A DNA stretch of 64,000 nt from JAMHWD01 sp035911135. Lineage in GTDB: Bacteria; Pseudomonadota; Alphaproteobacteria; Micavibrionales; Micavibrionaceae. How positions within the stretch are numbered: the first letter of the stretch is position 1; every line of letters begins with the position of its first letter. The translations under genes and the position numbers were made by a program. The stretch spans positions 71,903 to 135,902 of the forward strand of contig JAMHWD010000011.1 of NCBI GenBank assembly GCA_035911135.1, given 5' to 3'. The notes beneath the pieces are model-generated. The model saw only the letters and a program-made list of their open reading frames with translations, was not told the origin of the DNA and searched no databases. Below are positions 35,657-44,145 of the stretch, in pieces.

Positions 35657-35670
35657 ACCTACTAGTAGGT
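35657..35670. promoter_or_regulatory. TetR operator, site 1
   Basis: ACCTACTAGTAGGT is a perfect 14-bp palindrome between the regulator gene and the 45-residue gene. Together with flanking bases it matches the second site at 36270 in the form ACCTACTAGTmGGTAG. Its position fits repression of the small gene and ene-reductase. Confidence 0.65.
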
Positions 35671-35690
35671 AGATCACTTGATTAAAAAAT

Positions 35691-36257
35691 TTATTCCGAT
35701 TCTGTCTTTATGCCCAAAGACTGGCGGATTGAGGCGCAAAGCCGCTCAAAACTCTCATCCCGCTTGATCCGGCCCAGCAACAACGCCCCTTTCAAGGCAG
35801 AGGAGAGGATAACCGCCTGTTCATAAGGCGGGACGATAAAGCTCATCTCCTCCTTCACACGGCCTTCGGTGAGGATTTCCGTCAAAATTTCCAATTCCAT
35901 CTCGGTAACAGCCCGAACCTTGCGGATCAGCGTATCGGACATATCACCGACATCTGACTGCATCGCATTGATTCCGCACATTTTCCCGCCCTGACAGCTT
36001 TTAAAAGTGTCCAGATAGGCGTTAAATTTTTCAGGTGCCGTGTTCATCGCCGCCAGATTGTCCCGAAATTGCGCCAGCGCCGCAATCTTGCGCTCGCAAT
36101 AGGCAACCCCCAGATCCTCCTTGGTCGGGAAGTAATGGTGTATGCTTGCCTTGGTAATGCCCAGATGCTTGGACAGATCGGCATAGCTGAATCCCTTATA
36201 CCCCACATTTTGAATCAGGGTGTCGGCATGGTCGAGTATTGTATCGCGTGTGTTCAT
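35691..36257 (-). CDS. TetR/AcrR family transcriptional regulator
   Basis: 188 residues from ATG 36257. The N-terminal helix-turn-helix reads GYKGFSYADLSKHLGITKAS then IHHYFPTKEDLG, the classic TetR signature. The ligand-binding half contains CQGGKMCGINAM with two Cys, which may be redox or electrophile sensing as in NemR. That is inference. Matching palindromes occur at both its promoter side and its 3' side, implying autoregulation and control of the downstream genes. Confidence 0.92.
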   Translation of the reverse strand: MNTRDTILDHADTLIQNVGYKGFSYADLSKHLGITKASIHHYFPTKEDLGVAYCERKIAALAQFRDNLAAMNTAPEKFNAYLDTFKSCQGGKMCGINAMQSDVGDMSDTLIRKVRAVTEMELEILTEILTEGRVKEEMSFIVPPYEQAVILSSALKGALLLGRIKRDESFERLCASIRQSLGIKTESE

Positions 36258-36269
36258 AATCACTAATAT

Positions 36270-36285
36270 ACCTACTAGTCGGTAG
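36270..36285. promoter_or_regulatory. TetR operator, site 2
   Basis: ACCTACTAGTCGGTAG, 13 bp upstream of the regulator's start codon. It matches site 1 at 15 of 16 positions. Its placement suggests autorepression. Confidence 0.6.
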
Positions 36286-36472
36286 GATTTCAAGGGGCAT
36301 ATTTTGGGGCGTACGTATATTTCGTAAAATTATTTGCCAGAATCAAAAAAATGAAAAATATTTTGATTTCAGCCACTTCCCCCTATTGCAATTCAAAAAA
36401 ACTGTGGCATGTTACTAATCGTTACCTTGGATGTCCCAAGGAACTATTACTTATAATATATGAGGAAAACCT

Positions 36473-36784
36473 ATGAAGAAGTATCTCGTACTCGCAGCTG
36501 CAGTTGCTGCTATCTCCGCTCCTGCTTTCGCTGAAGAAACAGCAGCTCCTGCTGCAACTGAAGCGGCTGCTCCTGCTGCTGAAGCTGCTCCTGCTGCAAC
36601 TGAAGAAGTTGCTGTTGAAGTTGTTGAGAAGAAACTGGCCGATGGCACAGTAATTCACATCAAAGCTGAAGAAGTTTTCGTTGTTGGCGCTGATGGCGCA
36701 GAAACACCAGCTCCAGATGGCGACCACACGCTGGAAGACGGCACAGTCGTTAAAACTCTGGGCGGTAAAGTTGTAGCTGAGTAA
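36473..36784 (+). CDS. Ala/Glu-rich small exported protein
   Basis: 103 residues with a signal peptide (KKYLVLAAAVAAISAPAFA). A low-complexity Ala-Pro-Glu repeat region of about 30 residues (TEAAAPAAEAAPAATEE type) follows, then two related short strands, KKLADGTVIHIKAEEVFVVG and HTLEDGTVVKTLGGKVV. Codon use is striking: alanine is nearly always GCT or GCA, unlike the GCC/GCG habit of neighbours. This may indicate high expression. A 5' hairpin CCTTGG-ATGTC-CCAAGG lies at 36425-36441 and a strong terminator follows. Function unknown. Confidence 0.75.
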   Translation: MKKYLVLAAAVAAISAPAFAEETAAPAATEAAAPAAEAAPAATEEVAVEVVEKKLADGTVIHIKAEEVFVVGADGAETPAPDGDHTLEDGTVVKTLGGKVVAE

Positions 36785-36820
36785 TTTATTACTCGCGTTT
36801 CAACGCAACCAAACAAGAAA

Positions 36821-36849
36821 GCCTGGCTGCCAACGCAGCCGGGCTTTTT
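36821..36849 (+). terminator. Rho-independent terminator
   Basis: GCCTGGCTGC, a CAAC loop, then GCAGCCGGGC and a T-run. The stem has one mismatched or G-T step. It closes the transcript of the Ala-rich protein gene. Confidence 0.85.
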
Positions 36850-36888
36850 CTTTTGTATTTTGGGCAATAAGTCTCTACAAGGGCGGAT

Positions 36889-38175
36889 ATGAAGCCACAA
36901 GCACGAATACAGGCTCTGATCGAGCTGCTGGATAAAGTCCAGAATTCCCGCATTCCCATGGATGGGACCTGCGGCGATTATTTCCGTCCGCGTCGTTACA
37001 TCGGCGCGAAAGACCGCGCCTTTATCGCCGAGACCATATATGAGATCGTGCGCCACAGCGCCCGAATCGGATGGTGGCTGGAACGTGAAGCCATCGAGGA
37101 CACCCCCCGCAACCGCGTGATTGCCTTTATGGCGCTGGCGCAGAAAACTGAATCCAAGCGCTTCCGCGACCTGTTCGATGGATCCTCCTACGCCCCGGAA
37201 GAACTTACCGATGAAGAACGCGAGATCATCGAGCGCCTGAAGGGCCAGGATATCCTGCACAATGATATGCCGGCCGCCATCCGTGCCGAATGCCCGGCCC
37301 TTTATGAGGACAAGCTCAAAGCCTATTTCGGTGATAATTTTGAAACGGAAATGAGCGCGATGCTCAAACCCGCCACGCTGGATCTGCGCGTGAATACCTA
37401 TCTGGCACCGCGTGACAAGGTTATGGCCTTTTTGGAGGCGGATGGCGTTAAGACCACCAAAACGCCCTACAGTCATCATGGCCTGCGCTGCGATTCCAAG
37501 GCTTATCTCTCCCGCACGAAAGCATTCGGCAAGGGATGGATTGAAATTCAAGACGAGGGATCGCAATTGATCGCGGCGCAATGCAATGCCCAGCCCGGCA
37601 TGCAGGTTCTGGATTTTTGCGCGGGTGCCGGCGGCAAGACTTTGGCGCTGGCCGCGGCCATGCAGAAAAAAGGCCGGATCGTTGCCATGGATAATGACGA
37701 GCGCCGCCTGAGCCGGGGCCGCGAACGATACCGCAAGGCCGGCCTTGCCGATATTATCGAGGTGCGCGGGTTAGAGGATGAGAAAAACCGCAAATGGCTG
37801 CGCCGCCAGAAGGAAAGCTTTGATATTGTGCTTTTGGATGTGCCATGTACCGGTACCGGCACATGGCGCAGAAACCCCGATATGCGCTGGCGGACTTATG
37901 GGCCAAATCTTGAAGAACTCACCACCATTCAGGGCGAGATTCTTGACCGCGCCGCCCCTTGCGTAAAACCGGGCGGAAAACTGGTTTATGCGACATGTTC
38001 GCTGCTGCCGGATGAAAACGAAATGCAGGTTGAGGCTTTTCTGGCCCGCAATGGCGATTTTGAAATCATGCCCATCGAGAATGCGGAACTTGGCCAGCCT
38101 TTCATGCGCCTGACCCCGCACCGTCATGCCACGGATGGATTTTTTGCCGCCATTCTGACCAGAAAAGCTGCGTAA
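36889..38175 (+). CDS. rsmB: RsmB/NOP-family rRNA (cytosine-C5)-methyltransferase
   Basis: 428 residues. The N-terminal third is a NusB-like helical domain. The C-terminal catalytic domain has the SAM motif LDFCAGAGGKTLALA, motif IV DVPCTGTGTWRRNPD with one catalytic Cys, and motif VI YATCSLLPDENE with the nucleophilic Cys. It methylates C967 of 16S rRNA in E. coli; the exact target of this homologue is inferred. Confidence 0.93.
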   Translation: MKPQARIQALIELLDKVQNSRIPMDGTCGDYFRPRRYIGAKDRAFIAETIYEIVRHSARIGWWLEREAIEDTPRNRVIAFMALAQKTESKRFRDLFDGSSYAPEELTDEEREIIERLKGQDILHNDMPAAIRAECPALYEDKLKAYFGDNFETEMSAMLKPATLDLRVNTYLAPRDKVMAFLEADGVKTTKTPYSHHGLRCDSKAYLSRTKAFGKGWIEIQDEGSQLIAAQCNAQPGMQVLDFCAGAGGKTLALAAAMQKKGRIVAMDNDERRLSRGRERYRKAGLADIIEVRGLEDEKNRKWLRRQKESFDIVLLDVPCTGTGTWRRNPDMRWRTYGPNLEELTTIQGEILDRAAPCVKPGGKLVYATCSLLPDENEMQVEAFLARNGDFEIMPIENAELGQPFMRLTPHRHATDGFFAAILTRKAA

Positions 38176-38179
38176 AAAT

Positions 38180-38542
38180 TCAAGCAAGCCAGAGCGCCGC
38201 AAGCGCCAATACCGCAGGAACCCCTTGAAACAAGAATATTCTTTTGTTCACGGAATAGGCTCCATACAAGCCGGCCATAATCACACAGGCTATAAAGAAA
38301 ATTTTTATCTGCATCCCAAAATCCGGGTCGGGATGAATAAGGCCCCAGATCAGCCCCGCGGCCAGAAATCCGTTATACAGCCCTTGATTGGCAGCCAGCA
38401 CCGCCGAATTTTGCGCCTTTTCCAAAGACTGGCGGAATATTTTCAAGCCCAGCGGCCGCGTCCAGAAAAACATCTCCAGCACCAGAAAACCAAGGTGCAA
38501 TAAAGCAGTCAGCGCTGTTAATGCCAAAGCGATCGTGAGCAT
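38180..38542 (-). CDS. DUF1304-family membrane protein
   Basis: 120 residues from ATG 38542, preceded by GGGGG. Four hydrophobic segments. The family pattern is visible in HLGFLVLEMFFWTRPLGLKI and ANQGLYNGFLAAGLIWG. The function of DUF1304 is unknown. It is convergent with rsmB (4-bp gap). Confidence 0.85.
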   Translation of the reverse strand: MLTIALALTALTALLHLGFLVLEMFFWTRPLGLKIFRQSLEKAQNSAVLAANQGLYNGFLAAGLIWGLIHPDPDFGMQIKIFFIACVIMAGLYGAYSVNKRIFLFQGVPAVLALAALWLA

Positions 38543-38607
38543 GGCCACACCCCCTTTACGATTGAGAATTATTGTAGCTGCCATTTCAGGGGCAGCAAAA
38601 TAAAAAA

Positions 38608-38634
38608 CCCCGCTATATTCATAGCGGGGTTTTT
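38608..38634. terminator. Bidirectional terminator hairpin
   Basis: CCCCGCTAT-ATTC-ATAGCGGGG with an A-run before and a T-run after, so it can act on either strand. On the minus strand it ends the gene at 38657-38884. Confidence 0.85.
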
Positions 38635-38656
38635 ATACTCTTGAAAAAATGGAGCC

Positions 38657-38884
38657 TTAGATTTCAAGGCCCGCTTCTTCGTGATACGCGAGCGGCCATT
38701 CGAAATGTTCCGGCTCGCTGCGCGATTCACGGCGTATTTCCAGCAGATACATCGAAGAACGGCGCGGCAGATGCTCGCTGGCATGTCCTTCATGATGGGC
38801 AAAGGTAAAGGTTGCCGCCAGCGTTGTTTCAGCGGCCAGAACCACACCCATGATCTGTTTTTTGTATTTCTGACTTAAAGTCAT
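38657..38884 (-). CDS. Hypothetical His-rich small protein, 75 residues
   Basis: From ATG 38884 the protein has a hydrophobic stretch (IMGVVLAAETTLAATFTFA) followed by HHEGHASEHLPRRSSMYLLE and a charged tail ending HEEAGLEI. It may be a short exported or anchored protein. A longer form from ATG 38992 is in frame. The terminator just downstream supports a real transcript. No family recognised. Confidence 0.5.
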   Translation of the reverse strand: MTLSQKYKKQIMGVVLAAETTLAATFTFAHHEGHASEHLPRRSSMYLLEIRRESRSEPEHFEWPLAYHEEAGLEI

Positions 38885-39140
38885 TTTCGTCTTCACTTTC
38901 GTATTTGTCTGTTTTGCCCGGCCATGACCATGGTCAGGCGGGACGGATATGCGCCCAAAACCCGCAGAAGTCAAAGGTTTCAGGGCATTCATTTCTGCAT
39001 GGCTGCTATTTGAATAACTAAAATTATGCGGCAATGCACAATGACCGCGGCTTTCCGGGCATTATGCGGAAAACAGCGCTTTGCCTTGCTTATTTTGCAT
39101 TGCTAATATAATTGCCGATTGACGCGGCGAAGGAGACACA

Positions 39141-39172
39141 AAAAAACCCCGCCCTGATGGGGCGGGGTTTTG
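39141..39172. terminator. Terminator downstream of metE
   Basis: CCCCGCCC-TGATG-GGGCGGGG flanked by A-run and T-run, 30-60 bp past the metE stop on the minus strand. Confidence 0.85.
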
Positions 39173-39200
39173 ATTGTTTGGCTTAGTCTCAGGCGTTCAG

Positions 39201-41543
39201 TCAGGCGGCTTCGGCCTGGCTGGTAGCGCCTGTCTTTTCGCGCATCACCTTGGCCGCTTCGACCATGGCCTTGAGCGCGGCCTTTGTTTCCGGCCAGGCG
39301 CGGGTCTTGAGACCACAATCCGGATTGACCCAGATCTGGCGGATGTCGAGGTTTTTCTTGGCTTTTTCGAGCAGATCAACCATCTCCTGCGTGGAAGGCA
39401 CGCGCGGGGAGTGGATGTCGTAAACGCCTGGGCCAATCTCGTTCGGGTATTTGTACTCGATAAAGGCATCGAGCAATTCCATCTGCGAGCGCGAGCATTC
39501 AATCGAGATCACGTCAGCATCCATCGCGGCGATCGATTCAATGACGTCATTGAATTCCGAGTAGCACATATGGGTGTGGATCTGCGTCTCATCCTCGACT
39601 GTGCAAGCCGTGATGCGGAAGTTCTCGACAGCGTTATCGAGATATTCCTTCCAGTCGGAACGGCGCAGCGGCAGACCTTCACGGAAAGCTGCTTCGTCGA
39701 TCTGGATCATCTTGATGCCGGCCTTTTCGAGATCGGCAACCTCATCACGAATGGCCAGCGCGATCTGGCGGGCCGTGTCATTGCGCGGCTGATCGTCACG
39801 CACGAAGGACCATTGCAGGATCGTGATCGGGCCTGTCAGCATGCCTTTCATGATCTTCTTGGTCAGGCTTTGCGCGTATTTCGACCATTCAACCGTCATG
39901 GCCACAGGACGGGAAACATCACCGAAGATAATCGGCGGCTTCACGCAGCGCGAACCATAGGACTGCACCCAGCCATATTGCGAGAATGCAAAACCGGCCA
40001 GCTGTTCACCGAAATATTCGACCATGTCGTTACGCTCCGGCTCGCCATGAACCAGAACATCGAGGTCTGTTTCATGCTGGAAATCGACAACCATCTTGAT
40101 TTCTTTTTCCATCGCGGCCTTGTAGGCGGCAGCATCAATCTTGCCGGCCTTGAAAGCAGCGCGGGCTTCGCGGATGTCAGAAGTTTGCGGGAAGGAACCG
40201 ATAGTCGTTGTCGGGAAAGCCGGAAGCTTCAGCGCGGCATGCTGGATGCCCTGACGCTTGGCAAATTCCGACTTGCGGCGCTTCATCTCCGGCGTGATGC
40301 CACTGACTCGCTTTTTGACATCCTGATTGTGGATGCGCGGGGAAGACTTGCGCGAAGCTTGAGCGGCATCGCTGGCAGCCAGTTCAGCCTTGATGGCATC
40401 ACGGCCTTCCGTTGCGCCCTTGGCGATCGCGGCGATTTCCACGACTTTCTGACGGGCATAGGACATCCAGCCCTTCAGCTCGGCATCCAGTTTCTTTTCC
40501 GAATCCAGATCAACAGGCGAGTGGATCAGCGAGCAGGAACCAGCGACAAACACCTTGTCCTGACCCAGCTTGGCTGTAGCCTTCTCAACCAGCGCCAGCG
40601 AGGCGGAGAGGTCGTTCTTCCAGATATTGCGGCCATCAACCACGCCCAGCGACAAGACCTTGTCACCGATCAGCTTGAGGGCTTGTTCGATATCGCGGTT
40701 CGGGTCATTGGCGGTTGTGTTCGCGCGGCCTGTGTTACGGCAGAGGTCGATGTGCAGACCATCAACCGGAAGACCGAAGGCCAGCTCGGCGTTTTCTTTC
40801 AGCGATTCAAAATATGTCGCCACGATGACCTTGAGGCCTGCAGGCTTTTTCAGGCCTTCATACGCAGCCTTCATCGTTGCCTGACCGATTTCACACAGAT
40901 CAACGGAGAAGATCGGCTCATCGATCTGAACCCACTCAGCGCCCATATCGGCAAGTTTTTGCAGGATTTCATTGTAAACCGGCAGCAGCGTTTTCACGAA
41001 GTCCTGTGGCTTGAAGTCTTCGGCGCGGGGCTTGCCGAGGAATGTGTAAGTCGCCGGGCCAATCAGAACAGGGCGTGTCTGGATGCCCATATCCTTGGCT
41101 TCTTTATACTGGTCAAAAACCTTGGAAGAGGAAAGCTTGGGCGTCATGCCTTTTTCAAATTCAGGCACCAGATAGTGATAGTTCGTGTCGAACCATTTCG
41201 TCATTTCCATGGCTGTTACGTCCACGCCGTCCTGCTGGCGGCCACGGGCCATAGCGAAATAAGTATCGAGATCAACCGGCTGGCCGTTCCACTTGTAACG
41301 GGAAGGGATCATACCCAGCGTGCAGGTCATGTCCAGAACCTGATCGTAGAATGAGAAATCATTCGAAGCGATGTGGTTCAGGCCCTTGTCCTTTTGGTAT
41401 TTCCAGTTTTCAGCGCGGATCGCGGCGCCGGCGGCCAGAAGCTGATCCTTCGAGCTTTCGCCCTTCCAGAAGCTTTCAACGGCTTTTTTGAGTTGGCGCA
41501 TGTCGCCGATACGGGGAAATCCAAGATTGGTGGCTAAGACCAT
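39201..41543 (-). CDS. metE: Cobalamin-independent methionine synthase
   Basis: 780 residues from ATG 41543, the usual size. It transfers a methyl group from 5-methyltetrahydropteroyl-triglutamate to homocysteine. The N-terminal domain begins VLATNLGFPRIGDMRQLKKA. The C-terminal domain has FPTTTIGSFPQTSDIR, VHGEPERNDMVEYFGE, HTHMCYSEFND (zinc-ligand His and Cys) and WVNPDCGLKTRAW (zinc-ligand Cys). AGGAGA precedes the start. Only 120 bp separate it from the next gene upstream, leaving no room for a cobalamin riboswitch. metF lies 850 bp further upstream on the same strand. Confidence 0.97.
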   Translation of the reverse strand: MVLATNLGFPRIGDMRQLKKAVESFWKGESSKDQLLAAGAAIRAENWKYQKDKGLNHIASNDFSFYDQVLDMTCTLGMIPSRYKWNGQPVDLDTYFAMARGRQQDGVDVTAMEMTKWFDTNYHYLVPEFEKGMTPKLSSSKVFDQYKEAKDMGIQTRPVLIGPATYTFLGKPRAEDFKPQDFVKTLLPVYNEILQKLADMGAEWVQIDEPIFSVDLCEIGQATMKAAYEGLKKPAGLKVIVATYFESLKENAELAFGLPVDGLHIDLCRNTGRANTTANDPNRDIEQALKLIGDKVLSLGVVDGRNIWKNDLSASLALVEKATAKLGQDKVFVAGSCSLIHSPVDLDSEKKLDAELKGWMSYARQKVVEIAAIAKGATEGRDAIKAELAASDAAQASRKSSPRIHNQDVKKRVSGITPEMKRRKSEFAKRQGIQHAALKLPAFPTTTIGSFPQTSDIREARAAFKAGKIDAAAYKAAMEKEIKMVVDFQHETDLDVLVHGEPERNDMVEYFGEQLAGFAFSQYGWVQSYGSRCVKPPIIFGDVSRPVAMTVEWSKYAQSLTKKIMKGMLTGPITILQWSFVRDDQPRNDTARQIALAIRDEVADLEKAGIKMIQIDEAAFREGLPLRRSDWKEYLDNAVENFRITACTVEDETQIHTHMCYSEFNDVIESIAAMDADVISIECSRSQMELLDAFIEYKYPNEIGPGVYDIHSPRVPSTQEMVDLLEKAKKNLDIRQIWVNPDCGLKTRAWPETKAALKAMVEAAKVMREKTGATSQAEAA

Positions 41544-41663
41544 GAGAATACGTCTCCTAAAAAATATGAAACTAAGATTGTTAACGGGTGAAATTATTAG
41601 CAGTATCGCTAGGCTTTGCAAGCGATATCTGGCCCAAAAACGGCTTCTTTTTCAGCAGAAATA

Positions 41664-42326
41664 CTAACAGCGTCCGATCATCGGCACGCCGATCAGTTGC
41701 TTCGTTGATTCCAGAACCCGCCCCACCCCGTCATCAAGGGTTTTGACGGTCGCGCTTTTCAAGGCTTGATGCGAGGGCTGAAGCGGCCGATAACCGGGCA
41801 GATCATGAAAAACAACATCGCTGAGGCAGGGTGTCAGATCGACGGCCTGAGCATCCTCCTCCAATCGCCCGGCGCTTACGCCCAGAACCCACGGAATAGC
41901 CCGGCTTCCAATCGTTGGGCATTCAAACGCCCCCTTATTCCTGTCACGCGCCTTTTCCAGATGCTTGATCAGCGCATGGCCACCCGCATGATCCCACGGA
42001 TACTGGATGGAGAAATGATAAGGATCGACAGCCTCATTCACGGCCCGGTCATTGGAACGCGCCAACGTATGGCCCATCCGCGCCACGATCAGCTCGAAAC
42101 GATGCGGGTTGAACTCGCGGTTGGCCATCACGCGCAGACGGCTTTTGTGAGCGTCGTTATCAAGGCGGTCAAAATAAAGATTAAGATGAAACAACGCATC
42201 ATTATTGGATTCCACGCGCACGGGATCATACCCGGCGCGGTGAAAAGCGCTGAGCAGCGAGGGCACAAAATGTTCCTCCCCCGTGATCAGCCTTTCGGCA
42301 TCAACGATCAGTATTTTCTTGGCCAT
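41664..42326 (-). CDS. Hypothetical protein between metF and metE
   Basis: 220 residues. The first 45 (KKILIVDAERLITGEEHFVP…) look superficially like a receiver domain, but the phospho-acceptor arrangement is not seen. Later parts contain FNPHRFELIVARMGHTLA and FSIQYPWDHAGGHALIKHLE. It is soluble, with no signal peptide. Its position between two methionine-pathway genes on the same strand suggests co-transcription, not necessarily shared function. Confidence 0.7.
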   Translation of the reverse strand: MAKKILIVDAERLITGEEHFVPSLLSAFHRAGYDPVRVESNNDALFHLNLYFDRLDNDAHKSRLRVMANREFNPHRFELIVARMGHTLARSNDRAVNEAVDPYHFSIQYPWDHAGGHALIKHLEKARDRNKGAFECPTIGSRAIPWVLGVSAGRLEEDAQAVDLTPCLSDVVFHDLPGYRPLQPSHQALKSATVKTLDDGVGRVLESTKQLIGVPMIGRC

Positions 42327-42391
42327 TTTTTCCCTGTTAAGCTTCTTGCCATAATTTCTAGAGAAGTTTTACAGAGGCTTCAAGGGGGTTT

Positions 42392-43252
42392 TTATGCTGC
42401 CGCCTTGGCCTTGTACCCCAGCGCCTGACAGGCCTCGGTTGTCACAGGGGCCTTGTTCATCGTGTAATAATGAATATGGGGCACGCCCGCCGCCGCCAGA
42501 TCCAGGGACTGGCGCACCAGAAGATCGGTCGCGATCTTGCGCGCCTCGTCCGGCTTATCTTCAAGGCCATCAAATTTATCATGCAGCCATGCGGGGATAG
42601 AGGCCTGACAGTTACCGGCAAAACGGCACAGCGATTTAAAATCATGCACCGGAATGATGCCGGGCACGATCGGCGTTGTAATCCCGGCCTTCTCACATTG
42701 ATCCACAAAGCGGAAATAAACATCATTATCAAAGAAAAACTGCGTAATGGCCCGGTCCGCACCGGCCGCGCATTTTAATTTCAGCGCCGCGATATCAGCC
42801 TCTAAGCTTGGCGCATCGGGGTGTTTTTCCGGGTATGCGCCTACAGAGATTTCAAAATCATGTTTGGATTTAAGCGCGGCAATGAAATTGCTGGTGTAAT
42901 CGTAATACTCATTGCCTGTGAATTCATCATAGGAACGGCCCTTGGGCAGATCACCACGCAGGGCGATAATATGTTTCACGCCAGCTGCCCAGATTTTGGC
43001 GATATAATCATCGAGATCCGCCTTGGTGGTGCTTAAGAACGTCAGATGCGAGGCCAGCGGAATATCGGTCATCCCGCGAATTTTCTTCAAGGCCGCCAGC
43101 GTTCCATCCTTGGTCGAGCCGCCCGCGCCATACGTCACCGTCATATAAAGCGGATCCAGCGCCATCAGGGCCGGGACAGCTTCCCACAAATGGACAGCAA
43201 CTTCCTCGTTCTTGGGCGGGAAAAACTCGAATGAAATTGTGGGCTGGGACAT
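42392..43252 (-). CDS. metF: 5,10-methylenetetrahydrofolate reductase
   Basis: 286 residues from ATG 43252. It is an FAD enzyme producing 5-methyl-THF, the methyl donor used by MetE. ISFEFFPPKNEE carries the catalytic Glu. YMTVTYGAGGSTKDGTL, HIIALRGDLPKG and AITQFFFDND are family marks. With metE it gives the last steps of methionine synthesis. Confidence 0.96.
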   Translation of the reverse strand: MSQPTISFEFFPPKNEEVAVHLWEAVPALMALDPLYMTVTYGAGGSTKDGTLAALKKIRGMTDIPLASHLTFLSTTKADLDDYIAKIWAAGVKHIIALRGDLPKGRSYDEFTGNEYYDYTSNFIAALKSKHDFEISVGAYPEKHPDAPSLEADIAALKLKCAAGADRAITQFFFDNDVYFRFVDQCEKAGITTPIVPGIIPVHDFKSLCRFAGNCQASIPAWLHDKFDGLEDKPDEARKIATDLLVRQSLDLAAAGVPHIHYYTMNKAPVTTEACQALGYKAKAAA

Positions 43253-43355
43253 AATATTTTTCTTGCCTAACACAGGGTTGTATTATTAAAACTATTAAGA
43301 AAAAACATACGAACAAAAAAGCCGCCATAATGCAAGCGGCGAAAGCAGGGACACC

Positions 43356-43577
43356 ATGAATAATCACGAAAAAGGCAGATTGCTGACCAGCGGCGCGATA
43401 ATCGCCGGAACCGCCCTTGCCGGGGCATTTGCACTGGCAGTCACCGCCTTGTCTGATGCGGATAACAGGCAAAAGGTGAAAGAAGTCTTTTCCCCGCAGG
43501 CCGAGCGGGTCATCTATGAGAACCCGCCCGTGGATATCATGACATGGGAAGAGATTTTTGAAGGGCTGGGCCGTTAG
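43356..43577 (+). CDS. Small single-span membrane protein, 73 residues
   Basis: A short basic N-terminus, one hydrophobic helix (GAIIAGTALAGAFALAVTAL), then an acidic tail with VIYENPPVDIMTWEEIFEGL. Upstream there is a hairpin, GCCGC(N10)GCGGC, at about 43321-43341, just before the ribosome site. No family recognised. Confidence 0.65.
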   Translation: MNNHEKGRLLTSGAIIAGTALAGAFALAVTALSDADNRQKVKEVFSPQAERVIYENPPVDIMTWEEIFEGLGR

Positions 43578-43617
43578 GGCAAGCATCTTAATCATCAATC
43601 GGCTTTAATTTTAAGAC

Positions 43618-44091
43618 ATGACACAAAATCACGGAAAAATTGTTGTTCCGCTGCGGCCAGATGAAAAGCAGGATTTCTTTGTCCTGAGCCGCGCCTTTTC
43701 GCCCGTGGCCCAAATGAAACTTTGGTATGCCTTTAATGTTCAAGTACGCATTGCCCCTAACGGCGCGTTGGATTCCCTGCATCTGGATCATGTGAAATCC
43801 CTGACCAATATCAAGGATCAGGGGGCCGGGATTTATATCCCTGCCGAAAAGAGCTGGGTGGCAGAGAATCCTGAGACCGAGCAAAGACTGAACAGCCTCC
43901 CCGTGACAAAAAAACTGGCCGATTTTCTTGAAAACGCGGCAAAACAAGGGTCGGTGAGCGTACATGCCGCCATGACAGACCCGGAATCCGGCTGGCGGCG
44001 CGGCGCGCTCGGGATCTCGATACCCGCAACTTTTGAGGAAATTGGCTATGTCCTTGTCCACAAGCCCAGCCTAACAAGCGAACATCCCTGA
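43618..44091 (+). CDS. Hypothetical protein, 157 residues
   Basis: Soluble with no signal sequence. The middle reads KLWYAFNVQVRIAPNGALDS then HLDHVKSLTNIKDQGAGIYI. No domain recognised. It lies 54 bp upstream of guaA on the same strand. Confidence 0.65.
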   Translation: MTQNHGKIVVPLRPDEKQDFFVLSRAFSPVAQMKLWYAFNVQVRIAPNGALDSLHLDHVKSLTNIKDQGAGIYIPAEKSWVAENPETEQRLNSLPVTKKLADFLENAAKQGSVSVHAAMTDPESGWRRGALGISIPATFEEIGYVLVHKPSLTSEHP

Positions 44092-44145
44092 AAATCCCAT
44101 AAAAAACCTTTGAAATTCAAGGCGGTTCATGGTTAAAAACATACC

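Noticed and set aside
39174..41354. 726-codon open frame opposite metE
   Set aside because: The minus strand encodes full-length MetE with all zinc ligands; the plus frame has no recognisable motif and arises from codon bias.
41544..41663. Cobalamin or SAM riboswitch upstream of metE
   Set aside because: Only 120 bp are available and no conserved riboswitch core is visible.
41664..42326. Response-regulator receiver domain
   Set aside because: The N-terminal KKILIVDAE is suggestive, but the phospho-acceptor Asp and following Thr and Lys positions are not found.
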